Source of the DNA: Adenophora triphylla var. japonica
Lineage: Eukaryota; Streptophyta; Magnoliopsida; Asterales; Campanulaceae
NCBI GenBank assembly: GCA_022495995.1
Contig: JAFEMH010001469.1
Span: 248,001-312,000, forward strand
DNA length: 64,000 bases
Direction of reading: 5' to 3'
Positions within the stretch are counted from its first letter, which is position 1. Every line of letters starts with the position of its first letter. The notes under the pieces are model-generated. The model saw only the letters and a list, made by a program, of their open reading frames with translations. It did not search any database and was not told where the DNA came from. A program made the position numbers and the translations under genes. Positions 22,556 through 34,653 of the stretch are shown here, one piece after another.

Positions 22556-23805
22556 TTATGAAAAACTAATTTTTTCTTAAGATATGAAAAAACGTGTTTT
22601 CAAATTAAGCGGTGGCAATTTTGTAAATACTGGCAACCATGTTCAAAATAAACGGTGGCATTTTTGTAATTACTGGTTTCCCCGTTTATGCCAGTGTACA
22701 TGTTTAACAAGCTGCCGGTGTGATAAAGTGCCGGTTCATGTATCACAAATTGCCGGTGAAAAAGTGCCGGTACCAATTTAACAAAGTGCCGGTGTAACCG
22801 ACACTGTCACTTTGTTAAACTGGCACTGGCACTTTTACACGGACACTTTTATATACATGAACCGGCACTCTTCACACCGGCTTTTCTGTTCAACTAACAC
22901 TGCGGCACTTTGTTACACTAATATTTTTGCCGGCTCTCAAAAACACAAGCACGCGGCATTCAAAAAAACATGAACTGGCATTCAAAATCACGTACACCGG
23001 CACTCAAATACACGTACACCGGCACTCAAAAACACCGATAATCATTTTTGCCGGCATTCAAAAAATATGGATGACACTCTATTTTACACATCGGCACTTG
23101 ATTATACACTAACGGGCACTCTATTATATACCAACTGGCACTTTATTTTACACAGACTGACACTTGATTTTGATACTCAAATACTTACAAACTGGCATTA
23201 ATTTACACATACACTGGCACATAAAATCCTAACACTGGCAAATACGCAGAGGAGGAATAGCAAGGTCAAACTTTTCTATGCAAACCCATCTTCCAAAGCA
23301 CAAATTTAACAGCACAAATTTCATAATCCGAATGCATCAAAGCCAGAACAACAATGAAAATTCATATACGGATGAATATACGCAAAAAAGCGTCTCTCTC
23401 TGGCGAAGCAATACCAGTCCAAATTGAAGCAATTGATTGAGGGAGAGCGGGTCGCCGGTGAGGGGGATTGAAGGTGAATTGGGTCGGAGAAGAAGGGAGA
23501 AGTTAGTTTGAGATTGAGGTAGCTTGGTTAGGGAGAACGCCGGTGAAGGAGGAGGTCAGAGAGGATTCCGGTGAAGGAGAGATTGGTGTTGGTTTTGGTG
23601 AGGAAGAGGCTAAATTAGGGAGGAGATTAAGGTGGTTTGGTATTGGTCTTCGCCGGAGAAGAAGCCGGAGAAGAAGCTTGGTCTGATTCTGCGTATAGAG
23701 AGAGAGAGAGAGAGGAGAGAGAGAGGCGAGATTTGTGTTGTGCGTATTCTGTGTAATTTTAAAACACGTTTTTTGTTAAGTTAACAAAAAACGCGTTTTT
23801 TATAA
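22556..23805. mobile_element. large fold-back / Mutator-like non-autonomous element
   Basis: Terminal inverted repeats of about 45 bp lie at 22556-22600 and 23761-23805, including a perfect 14-bp match (AAAAAACGTGTTTT with its reverse complement). Inside, 22701-22795 and 22801-22893 form a long imperfect hairpin. A CCGGCAC-type word recurs across 22600-23250. The right third (23400-23740) is GA-rich, gene-like sequence. No 9-bp duplication was recognised, so the superfamily is uncertain. Confidence 0.55.
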
Positions 23806-23975
23806 GTTTTTGGCAATAATAATTAATGTTGCATTTAACTTTAACTTGTCAAATTATTTAATTATGTGTTTTACAAGTTTATACATTTTTACTTGCGCCA
23901 CACTAAAATTGTATTATTCTATTACCTTTTTAGAATTATTTTAATAAGTCAATTGCAACACACTTAATCAAGATT

Positions 23976-24260
23976 TTAAAAAGCGCTAGCTGATGCTAGG
24001 CGGCGGAGCCAAAGCGGCGCCTAGGCGGGGTCCGAGAAATTAGATAAATTTTAAATATATTTCATAAATTTATATATATATTCAAAAAATAGTGTCACTT
24101 ATTTTTATTATTTGTCAAAAATAAATAATATTTTTTATATAAAATAAAAAATATAATCCAATTTTGCAATCCTAACATTTAAATTTTTAAAAAGTTTGAA
24201 ATAAGTTTGGAATGAGTTATATTAGGCCGATCACCGCCTAGCGCCTAGGCCGCTTTTTAA
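23976..24260. mobile_element. MITE with GC-rich inverted ends
   Basis: The left end TTAAAAAGCG...GCTAGGCGG and the right end CCGCCTAGCGCCTAGGCCGC...TTTTTAA are inverted copies over about 35 bp, around an AT-rich 210-bp core. There is no coding sequence. The superfamily is not assigned; a TA/TTA or hAT-type origin are both possible. Confidence 0.6.
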
Positions 24261-24488
24261 TATGGGCTGTTGCCGACAATTTTGAGATACGTTTACATTA
24301 ACACTAAATTAAACAAAGTGAGAAGACATTTTTGGAAACCATGGAAGCTAATATATTTTGTTATTTTTTATTCAATATTTAATATGAGTTATATTAGGCA
24401 CTACCGTAAATAGTGAATATAGTTGAAATTGTATAATTTCTTTTGAAATTATTAATTATGATGACATATTAATCAAGGAATTGGTAAT

Positions 24489-24621
24489 AATTTATTTAAT
24501 TATTTGCTCAGCAAATATGAGTACATATATGAAAATAAATAGTTTTTTACTTTGATGTTTACTTTCTACCCAAAAATATTTAAGACATTAAAGTAATGAA
24601 AATCACTTCCATACAATCTCT
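24489..24621 (+). repeat. left part of tandem-duplicated segment (copy 1)
   Basis: This matches 58085-58214 closely, from AATTTATTTAATT to CACTTCCATACAA. Copy 1 continues at 57800 after the Helitron. See copy 2 at 58085. Confidence 0.8.
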
Positions 24622-24820
24622 TTTTTTTTTTTTTTCTTCTTCTTCTTTTTAGAAGGGGATCAACACATTTCACCGCTCTCCCCTTGATGCACTTCACAGA
24701 GGCGCCTAGCTATGCTAGGGAGGGCAATGTCATTCCCTCTAACCACTGGTGGGGGAATCGAACCCATGACCTCCAAGTTGGAAGCCATGAACTCTAACCA
24801 TCAGGCTAAGACCCCACGTG
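24622..24820 (-). mobile_element. tRNA-derived SINE
   Basis: Read on the minus strand, it begins with a tRNA-like head. An A-box-like TTAGCCTGATGGTTAGAG lies near its start, the B box GGTTCGATTCC is at 24754-24764, and the element ends in A/AAG-rich sequence (a T-rich tract at 24622-24650 on the plus strand). An 18-bp target duplication, CACTTCCATACAATCTCT, flanks it (24604-24621 and 24821-24838). SINEs are transcribed by RNA polymerase III and copied by LINE enzymes. The duplication includes the first five bases of the Helitron, so the SINE inserted after it. Confidence 0.88.
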
Positions 24821-25236
24821 CACTTCCATACAATCTCTATATATATAAAGAGAGGAAAGTCCCACTTTCCCCTCAAAAACCAAGGGTAAAAAAGTAAATT
24901 CACACCGTGACAAAAATGAAGATAACAAGCATGACAAACAACGTGGCAGGCAATATGTGGGCGTCAGGTGGCGCGTGCCGTTCACGCGGAGGGATTGGCG
25001 CGTGGACGGAGGAAGTTTTCTTTTTTTTTTTTTACTTCGGACAGGTGTCGCCCGTATAAGGAAGGGCAATTTCGACATTTCCGTTCATGGCATAATTGAA
25101 AATATATTATAACAATTGAAAATTCACGTGATTTTCTATGATTGGCTGATATTTTTTCTGTTTTTTATTTTGAATCCCCTTTTTTTTACCTCAATTATTT
25201 AATAAAAAAATACTTTTTTTTTAAATTTTTTTACAC

Positions 25237-25743
25237 CAAAATTCATAATTTTTTTCTCTATAAATAGAGACTATTTTTATTTAATTTGGACACAGAAAAA
25301 AAAAACTCTTTTTTAAATATAAATTTCTTAATTATCCTTTTTAGTTTTCAATATATTTTTAGTGAAAAATAATTAAGTGTGAAGAATTTTTTTTATTATA
25401 AATGATAATAATAATAATAATAATAATAATAATTTTACTAATCATAAAAATAAAGAATATAAAATTAAAAAAAGTGGTGGGGTATAGGATGATGAGTTGG
25501 ATGGGTGTTGAATTTTATAATAAATTATTTTTTAAAAAAATTTTAACACCAAAATTCATAAAAAAAAATCTCTATCAATAGAGACTATTTTCATTTGATT
25601 TGGACACAGAAAAAAAAGCCCTCTTTTTTAAAATAAATTTCTTAATGACCCCTTCTTAATTTTCCTTTTTAGTTTTTCAATATATTTTAGTGAAAATTAA
25701 TTAATTGTGAAGAATTTTTTTAATTATAAATGATAATAATAAT
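25237..25743. repeat. tandem ~300-bp repeats, left half
   Basis: Units starting ACACCAAAATTCATA and containing GAGACTATTTT recur at 25267 and 25581. They continue after element A at 54250 and 54549. The spacing is 314 and 299 bp. The second unit is short. A (TAA)n tract lies at about 25402-25432. Confidence 0.75.
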
Positions 25744-26381
25744 TGAACATACCAAAAGTGTCGAGTTGGGCCAAACGAGTAAGGCCCAATCACAGACAAC
25801 CTTGGTTCCCACATTCTTAATCAGAAACAAGGCCCAAAGCCCATCTCAAGTATCAGTCGACTAAGCCCATGGTCCGACCTACCAGATCCCGACCTAACTT
25901 AGTCCGACCTCATGATCCATGCCACAATTCGGGTACGAACCATGCTCTACCCGCCAGTCAGGTCGGCCATTCTATAAGTGGCGACCTCGACCTAACCTCC
26001 AAGTGTCGACCTGACATATGTTGACGCACGTGGGCTAAATCTTTCCATAACAGCATCCCTACAAATCGGGACGGTTACGGGCACGTTCTCATGACCATAA
26101 TCGCCGCTATAATCCCTGAGCTCATGCGGCACCACCAAAAATACAACCACCGACCTATAAATACTTCATCACTACCAAACGGTGAGAGGTAGCGCCATTT
26201 TGCTATTGGAATTCATCTATTCAATACATTTTGAGCTTTATACAACCGAATTTTTACTCTCACGCCCGAGGGTCTTCGCCGAAGACACATCCAGGCTAGT
26301 CGTGGGTTCTCGATTTCGGTCGGAGCCAGGTGATTCGTCTGCCACGTGGAGGAAGATTGATAAGCACAATTCTGCGGCATC
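25744..26381 (+). repeat. 5' LTR of element A
   Basis: It pairs with 53563-54205. Most differences are short CAG/CTG to CG-type changes. TATAAATA is at 26156. A CACGCCCGAGGGTCTTCG block near 26262 marks the transcribed part. Confidence 0.9.
26156..26163 (+). promoter_or_regulatory. TATA box of element A 5' LTR
   Basis: TATAAATACTTCATCACTAC lies about 225 bp before the LTR end and is repeated at 53975 in the 3' LTR. It is the likely start of genomic RNA. Confidence 0.7.
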
Positions 26382-26385
26382 GGTT

Positions 26386-26404
26386 TGGTTCCATTGCGGA
26401 ATCG
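26386..26404 (+). other. primer-binding site of element A
   Basis: TGGTTCCATTGCGGAATCG lies a few bases after the LTR. The related element at 58919 has TGGTTCCATTATCGAGAATC at the same place. The tRNA was not assigned. Confidence 0.65.
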
Positions 26405-26445
26405 TGCTTAAAGCTTGACCTCGAAACTCTTCTCAACCTACAACC

Positions 26446-28333
26446 ATGGTAACCCCAGGACGGGCATGTGGAAGATGCTTACGAAGAATTCATTGAGGTG
26501 AGCAACAACACCAACACAAACGTTGGAAATCTCAACGTCAATGCTGAAAACATGGATTTACCTCCTCCCCCACCCAACCGTTCTTATGGTAGAGCCACGC
26601 GCTCTACCAGTGTTGTTGATGGCAGAGGATTGCCTGACACAAGGAGAGGGAAAAGGCATATGGAAGTACAAGGAGCCCCACCTCCTCCAAGCGTCGGTAG
26701 GGCGGTGAGCATGGGAAACAGGGAGGTCCCTCAACCAATCCCATGAGCAAGAAGGAAATGATGTTGGAGCGAGCCCAAATTTTGGGCGATTTGATAGCCG
26801 TGGAGGAGGCGAAGCAGGCCGACGTACGCTCGAAAGGGTGGCTCCCACCCGGGTCTGCGATAGGCAACGGAGCCAGGAGTGTCGGGCCAAATGAGGGTGT
26901 GGGGCGAGAATGGTGAAAACGGGATAGTTCAACGAGCTCCTACGATCGTTCATGTGCCAAGTAACGACCTAAGGGCTAGCCTCACCGAGAAATAGGGAGC
27001 GGGAGGCTCGGTCGATTTGAGGACGCGCAACGGCCAACGGGAACAGGCGCGTTTCCCGGCACGGACGCGAGATCGGGGTCTCACAGAGACGGGAATGGGC
27101 GCAGGTCGCCTATAGGCGGGGAAAGGCGCAGTCGCCATTTGGAGATAATAGGCGCAGGTCACCATCCGAGAATGAGAGCGCGCAGTCGCCCATAAGGAAT
27201 GACAGGCATAGGTCTCCCGGTTCGATCGAGAGAGGACTCATTCTCACGAGACGGGAGGAGTAGGCGGGTAACTCCCCTAGAAGCGAAGGTCAAAGGTCGA
27301 ATCTTTGTTCCCCTGCAAGAGAGGAAAGACCCGACGCTAGAGAGTGGTTGTTGATGAAAAAGAAGTTTGAACAATGGGAGGAGGAGAAGAAAAAAGAGAT
27401 TGGAAAGGTCGAACGAATTGACTTTGCTCTTCGACCTTTGTCCAAGGAAATCAGAGATAGTCGACCTCCTCCTACTTTCAGGTTACCTCTTCTGGAGAAA
27501 TATTCGGGGTCGACCAATGCAAGGAGTCATATAGCACATCTAGAGGCCACAATGTGTTTTGTCGCCAATGAGGACGACAATATGTGCAAAGCTCTCCTAA
27601 GCACACTCACCGGGCAGCCTTAACTTGGTTCAATGGTTTAGCCGCCGTAGCATCACCACTTGGACATGCTTCGGGACGAAGTTCCTAGATCGCTTCGACC
27701 GCCGGAGCTCGGAAGGTGACTCACACCGATCTCAACAACTTGGTACAGGCCAAAAATGAAAGCTCGATGAGCTACTTCACCAAGTTCAAGGAAATGGTTG
27801 ATAAGATAGAGGAAGACCTCACCGATAGGGAAGTCATCAATTGCTTCCGAAACGGTATTTCCTCGGCAGACATGGATTATGAACTCACAGTTCGTACAGT
27901 AACAACTCGCCAGGAGTTGTTTGAGAAGGTGTACAATGTCGCTCTTGCTGAGGAAAGGAAAGAGAAGACGAATGGTAAAAGCCCCAGGGTGGAGGTCGCT
28001 GATGACAAGAAGGACTCCAACAAGAACGGAGGAAATAATAAAAATGGAAAAACAGGGACCAGGGGCTACGAAAAGGTGCTTGAGGTTTTCACTCCCCTTA
28101 CGGTGAGTCGAACAGAAATTATGAATGCCGTCGAGTTGGCACCCCCTGCCCCAATGAACCCAGGCAACAAGTTCAGAAGGGACAACAGTAAGTACTGTGA
28201 TTATCACAAAGATACAGGACATCTCACAGAGGATTGTTTGGGTTTGAAGCGGATCATCCAAAGAATGGTCGAGCAGGGTAGACTCGACGCATATGTGAAG
28301 AGGCCTCAAGCTGGTGGAGGCGAGCGGCCGTAG
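26446..28333 (+). pseudogene. Gag of element A, frameshifted as written
   Basis: ATG at 26446 (MVTP...) matches the gag start of the related element at 59643. Frames follow at 26468-26746, 27348-27623 and 27716-28333. Domains in order: a proline-rich N-terminus; a degenerate RS-type repeat region (27090-27230, RRRSP words); a basic/acidic helix (KKKFEQWEEEKKKEIGKVER); the capsid fold (GQP...TWFNG region near 27620, LVQAKNESSMSYFTKFKEMV); and a zinc-knuckle-like CDYHKDTGHLTEDC near 28197. Several breaks sit at CAG/CTG-type positions, for example around 26455 and 27645, so the true gene may be less damaged. Confidence 0.82.
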
Positions 28334-28713
28334 TGGACAACAGGGACCTAGGCAACCTAGACTGAACCTGGGAGTTATTACAGAGCAGGCAAGCAATACG
28401 GCCATCAAACACAAGATCTTTCAACTCAACAAAGCCCCACATGTACCTCCAAGGAGAGATGTAAGAGATGAAGCGATCAGCTTCTACCCCCATGAATTGG
28501 CAACTAATGTGGCGGCTAGAGAGCAAGTTCTCGTCATCCCAGGTCTCATAGACGGATGTACGACGAGCAGACTCTTAGTCGACACGGGGGCCTGCAAGGA
28601 TATTCTGTTCTACAAAACTTTCAAAGAGATGGGTCTTAATGACGAGCAGTTGGAAAGATATGATGGCAGGTTGGAGGGCTTCACCAACCATCGAGTTGAT
28701 GCGAAAGGCAAGA
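28314..28713 (+). CDS. aspartic protease of element A, N-terminal half (interrupted)
   Basis: The active-site motif is LLVDTGACKDILFYKTF at about 28574-28624 (D-T-G-A). It is followed by GRLEGFTNHRVDAKGK, where element B2 interrupts the gene. Reading resumes at 37373. The frame overlaps the gag frame by 20 bases, so a frame change separates them. The protease cleaves the gag-pol precursor. Disrupted here by insertion. Confidence 0.85.
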
Positions 28714-31425
28714 TGTGAGGACCCCGACCCGGAACCTACACGTGTCCCGAGCTGGAGCGTCCTCAAACTAACCCAAATTTCCTTTAATTTAAAAACTTTT
28801 ATTTAACTTTCAAATATAAAAACAATTGTTAAAAACCATTTCAAAATATCTCTACACCTTTTCACCAAGGAGCAATAGTTGACTAACTTAGGAAGTAAGA
28901 AACTATCTTAGTTACAAAAAGGTATTGGTTATAACATAAAATTAAGATTTATAAATACAACTCCATAAGTGAATTATACAAAAATACACTTTCTACACCA
29001 ATCTAAACATAACCCGACAATTCCCAAAATACCACTTCTAAACTCCTTTCCGCCCTTACTTGATCGGTCCACCTGTCTCGGGATCTAAAACAGTAAAGGG
29101 AGAGGGGTGAGAATAAATCTCAATGAGCTATTATGGGTGCAGCAAGATGCCATACAAAATGCAACACGTAGCATGGCAACACTTAACACATTATGAAAGC
29201 GGTAAACACCTTACGTTACCTCATTTTACCTTTTCCCGTCTGAACAATAAGTCGTACAACGTGGGAGTAAAACTCCACTCTTTGGTGAATTGCCTCCAGC
29301 ACATTCACCTCTTATAGGACTCATACCCCAGAGATCCATATAAGCCAAGATACCCATAATAGAGTATCCAACAATAATATCTTCCTCCATACAACAATCG
29401 CAACAGTGCTCAGCAAGGCTTCTTCATGCTCAATACGGTCGTTAGCAGCCCGCTCAGTGGCCACAGAGGGGAAGGGTCACGGTATGATGAACCTTCAATC
29501 ACTTATAGAACAAATCAATAATTGATTGACTTTCATCATACCCACCCGAACATAAACACATTCGAAGCACATAATAGATACTTGAATTATAATCCACAAA
29601 AGGGATAATCATATAACGACATGGTAATGTATACTCATGCAAACCAATACTATAGTGCAACAACCATTTAATACACTATGCATAGTATCATCAATAAATA
29701 TGAATGATAACAAATAAATCCACAATTGGGATAACCATACAACCACATAGTAAACATATCCATACTTGGAATAACAATGCAATAACTTGCCAAATAATCC
29801 ACACCGGAATACCATAAAATCAACATGCCATATAATTCACCATTGGAATATAACACCACTATATAACACATAATCCACACTTTGGGATGCCACATAACAC
29901 TTGCCAATTAGTCCATACTTAGGATATTAAGGTACCCATATAATCAATAATTCCACAACTTGAATCTAATGCCACAAGGTGATACATACCCATTACCAAT
30001 TAGCTCAATAGTGAAACCTATAGCTTCTACTCTATTGCAAACTACTCACCAAAGATATGGAGTAAGTAAGGCCACTATGTATCGTAAACCATTCCTACAT
30101 TTTCATTATACAATAAGACAAGGCCTCTATGAAGGTTCAAGCTCAATTTACTAAGTGGGAGTCACAATCTATAAGGGACCAAACAAGGTTACTACACAAA
30201 TTCCGGGTTCGATTTGAATTCGGGTTTCGGGGTCTTGGGCGATCGCCGAACCTCTTGGGCGACCGCCCAAGAGGGTTTTCAAGCAAATGGTGAGTTACGG
30301 TGTGATGGGCGGCCGCCCAAGCCCCCATGGGCGACCGCCCAAGGCGATTTCCGGCTCAAATTAATTTCTAACTCTTTCTTCTTAACTTCAATTCCTTTTC
30401 TTTTCATCCACCCTAATCTTAAGAACACCAAGAGGAAACCCTAGCTTTACCAAGTTCAACATAATCATGTAAACTCAAAATAATGTAACTCTAGATTATT
30501 TATCACTACAATTTCCACCCACTTCAAACCCTCTAGATCATCTTTCATGAACATTAATCTCAACCCACTTCCTTTACCAATTTCGAGCTTAACCCTTTTT
30601 AATCCCGAATCAACCTATGTTCTTACACTCTTGATCAACAATAACATCCTTCCATAAGATAAATCAATTCCTCAACTTCCAAGAAGATTTCTAAGGCATT
30701 AAACAATCATTTCAATAACAATAACAACATCAAATCATTGATGAGCATACAAAGAAAAGAAGTCATAATAACTCACTTTAGGTTTTTAGAATAAAATGTT
30801 GATCTTCTTAGCTTGACTTGATCCTCTAGATGATCCAAACCCAAAAATGCTCTTGATCTTGAAAATGGTGGAGAATGGCTTGGCTTCAAGGCTTGGACAT
30901 GGGAGCTTCCATGGAATTCTAAAGCTTTCTCTCTAGGGAAAGTATAAGAAATGAAGGAGGGAGGAGGAAGATGGGAGGTGGAGTAATAATTTGATAAAAG
31001 AGAAGGGAGGGGGGGGGGCGGATTTGAGGGAGTAGGGGGAAGAGGAGAGGGGACACTTGGAGGGATTTGGAATGAAGAGGGAATTGGCCCCCCTCTTCTA
31101 AATAATTCAAAGCTTACCCATTTTAAAATAAGTTGACTCCTTTAATAAATAAAGACTTCCCACATTTAATTTAAACCCTCATTTCTAATTCATTATTCCA
31201 CACATTTTAACTTCATCATACCCTTTATTTATTTTCTATTTTTATTTTCCTTTAAGATGCTTTATTTACTTTCTCTAGTAATTTCTAAGATCCTCAAATT
31301 ATTTCTCAACCATCTTGTCTCAAAATAAGAAATTAAAGACATAAATGAACACATAAAGTTAACATAAATTTTTAAAAGCATATAATAAAATACTGAAATT
31401 GGTGCCTAGGGTCAGGGTCGTTACA
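28714..31425 (-). repeat. 3' LTR of B2 (left copy)
   Basis: 2712 bp against 2714 bp for the right copy. The palindrome cluster is at 30234-30343. Identical short open frames occur in both LTRs (for example 29123-29317 and 35059-35253), which shows they are LTR sequence rather than genes. Confidence 0.92.
30234..30343. promoter_or_regulatory. CpG palindrome cluster in B2 left LTR
   Basis: CTTGGGCGATCGCC, CTTGGGCGACCGCCCAAG, ATGGGCGGCCGCCCA and ATGGGCGACCGCCCA fall within 110 bp. The same set is at 36177-36288 in the right LTR and in both LTRs of B1. Confidence 0.65.
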
Positions 31426-31440
31426 CTCACTCCCCCTTAA
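31426..31440 (-). other. polypurine tract of B2
   Basis: The minus strand reads TTAAGGGGGAGTGAG, identical to that of B1. Confidence 0.8.
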
Positions 31441-34400
31441 AGAAAATTCGTCCCGAATTTGACTATCACTTACCTAACTGATCAACTCGCCTCGGTTACA
31501 AGTATACCTCAGACTTCAATTCTCAATTAGTCTCTTCAATGTTGTGATTTCTTCCCCAAGATTCTAATTCCATTAATGATATGATACTACAACTTAATAT
31601 TCCAAGAATACCTTACACTTATTACTTAACCCGAATTTTCACGACCTCAATAACAATATAAATAAATGAAAGTATTACAACTTATCTCACCCAATACATT
31701 ACAATATTGTATTTAAAACTTTAATAATCTATAAGCTGCTCCAAGTCAGTCTATGAGTCAAATCACCCCAACAATTTAGAGATCGATATTTTCTTCCCGA
31801 ACCACACCTCATAAGGTTTTGTCTAAATGCTAGAAGGATAACTGCTATTATACGCACTCAACCTCCGGGAACCATAAGTCCTATTGACCACTAACTTCCA
31901 TTGTACCTGCCCGTAGCATAACCTCAACAATACGTAATTATCCCTCAAATTTTTGCAAGGTCAAACTTAATAGCATCCATACATTCTAAAATGATCCTTC
32001 CCAATTGATGTCTATCCAATCCATTTAATACTATGGGGTTTATACCACTAAACGATCCCCTAACATAAATGAGGACTTGATCAAAAAAACTGCATCACTA
32101 TAAACATATACAATGAGTAGAAAATACAATCAACCTTCTATAAATAAACAACCTACTCCTTTTTACTTCCAAGGTAACTCAATCACAAAACCCATCGTTT
32201 TAATACTCTTAAGTTCAACCTAGAACTCTAAGTATTTTAATAAATCTTCTAACTTCAACATTCTATTATCACCATTCAAAGTTCCAATTATGTTCAGGTC
32301 TAGTGATAGATAATTATTCAACTCAAAAGGTTGGCCGCCCACAACGGAGCCGATCCAACTCCAATACAAAAACCAAGTCTACAGCTGACTTCCACATTAA
32401 TAACTCCACAATTTATCAATTATTTCTCGGATCACTACTTTTAATACAATTAATCACTATAGGGAAAATAAGTTGCCTTCCTACGAGCTTCTGCACAAAT
32501 TACATCTTTAGGATACCAAAGGATAGACAAAAAGAGATCTAGTGAGACTCGAATGGTTTATTTATTTAAAACTGTCCCATACCAGTTTTAATTAACTAAC
32601 CCACTCAAAATCTTTAAGAAATTTTTAAAAGATCAAAACGTTAACAAAATAACTCGAGCGATCTAATTATCTACAACCGTCCCATACCAGTGGTAGATAA
32701 TTAAATTACTCACAGATTTTAATGCACACAAAAACTGTTCATTGACCTTATTAAATCAAACTATCCCCGAAAAGCACAAATACTCACACAGAGGTCCAAT
32801 ATAAAATCCCAAGTTCTAAAACATATTTAAAACAATTTTTAACATAATATTCTTGTTCGACCTCTATTTATAGTATAGCCACCACTCATAATATTTATAC
32901 TTAGTTAAATTCTTTATAAGAAAACAAAATCTTGCGATACTAATACTATCCCGATAAATAACACTTAAAACAATCATTAAGATTATAAACTAGGTAAATC
33001 ATCCTCAAATTGCGATTACACCTTAATAGTACTGTAACTAACTTACCTCTCGATAACCATCAACAACTCAAAATTCACATAACGCCAATACCTACCGAAC
33101 ACCACACTAATTCCTCATATGAGTCACGCAACTAAGTCAACCTATAGGGTGAAACCATCCTCATTTTATTTACTCAACTAATGATAATCGTCTCTCAAAA
33201 CAATCCAGATACATATATTATCAATTCCTGAAGTTGATCCTATAAGTCACCAATAACTACATCTATTACACTTCTTCATATTTATCCTATTTACTTCTCC
33301 ATAACTAACACACCACCCTGCACCAAAACGGTCATACTAGATACAAATGTTGTCTTAAGTACATCCTTCCAACAATTATTCTCTACAATCGTAACACTCC
33401 GAAAATTTCAACTAATAACCATTTGGCAATCCTACTAGTTTCTAAAATCGATCATACAAATCATCAACAAGGGATAACGAATACTTATTCTTCACAGATA
33501 CCTATTTGAGATCTCTCTAATCTATGAATAACCACCAAGTATCATCTTTTCTAAATACAGTAACAATTTATCCTTACTGAGAATCGCTAAGCTAGTTATC
33601 TTATTTATCAATTAATTTCTTAAGTTGAATCATCGATTCCATCATCCCAATTTGTATACTCTATCTAGGGATCCGAATACCGAAATAGTGACTTATATCC
33701 ACTCGGCTTCAATACCCTGGTATGATACACGATGAAAACCCATTTTGAAACTCACTTGAAAAACACCACTTAGTCAACTTATAGGGTTTACTTACAAAAA
33801 TATCTGATTTCCTATTCAATTTAGTAGCAAGAATTCAATCAACCTCTCCTTAGAGAATACTTATAGCACCTAAGGCAAAGATATATTAGTTCCATAAGAT
33901 CTCTTACTCGCGATAATTTATAACTCATATAATCTCACTTAGACTATCACTTTCAATACTAGTCTTCATATATCTAGTCTCCACCACAAGATACCAATGT
34001 ATAAATACTCACGCAAATTATACAACCATAAACCACTCTTAATTAGGCCATAGACCAACTCTAAACTAAGAGTTCACCAATTCATTTACCACCGTACATG
34101 AGAGAACTCAAGGTTCTTTTGAATCAAGATAACACACAACTCAAATAACCTTCAAATTCCTTAGGCCATACTTTCGACATTTATGCATATATGATAAAAT
34201 AGCAATAATGACTCATCCGCCTCTACCACCTACCGGAGGCAAATCAAACATAAATAAGGAGACTCACTTCTTGCGACAGTCCTCCCAAATCATAATCACC
34301 ATGATAAACAATAATGATTCAGGGTACTCTCCCGTAGGAATAGAACCTCCAACACATAAGGCAACTTTTAGGCCAATTATGCAAATAAAAGATGAAATGT

Positions 34401-34635
34401 AATGCCACATGAGAATGAATGAACAGGGATTTATAAAAGTATGAACCCTAACTCCTGAGATAGGTAAATTACCTCAAATGATGGTGGGGAAATCTATCTT
34501 TTCAATAACTCACCTTTCCTTGATTCCTTTGGTTGGTCATTATCCTTTTCTGTCATATAACAATTTCCTGCATTAAACCCTCGACGTCAGTTATCACACA
34601 CTCTCTCTCAGCTAGACTCTACCCGAGAACTCTAA
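31441..34635 (-). pseudogene. fossil gag-pol region of B2
   Basis: No long frame survives on either strand. The minus strand at about 33450-33560 shows the same decayed RT block as B1, including GATACTTGGTGGTTATT and AAGAATAAGTATTCGTTATC. The two-hairpin module lies at 32550-32713. Confidence 0.6.
32550..32713. other. two tandem stem-loops in the B2 interior
   Basis: This is the reverse-orientation counterpart of 16100-16262 in B1, with the same loop word (GTCCCATACCAG on the plus strand) and similar arms. Confidence 0.58.
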
Positions 34636-34651
34636 CCGAGCTCTGATACCA
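34636..34651 (-). other. primer-binding site of B2
   Basis: The minus strand reads TGGTATCAGAGCTCGG two bases after the LTR. It matches the initiator-tRNA-Met-type site. Confidence 0.8.
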
Positions 34652-34653
34652 AC

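Noticed and set aside
24754..24820. tRNA gene on the minus strand
   Set aside because: A and B boxes are present, but the cloverleaf is incomplete and the unit has an 18-bp target duplication and an A-rich tail. It is a SINE.
27653..28414. 253-residue minus-strand open frame opposite gag of element A
   Set aside because: It mirrors the gag codons on the other strand and shows no domain. The sense frame has the capsid and zinc-knuckle words.
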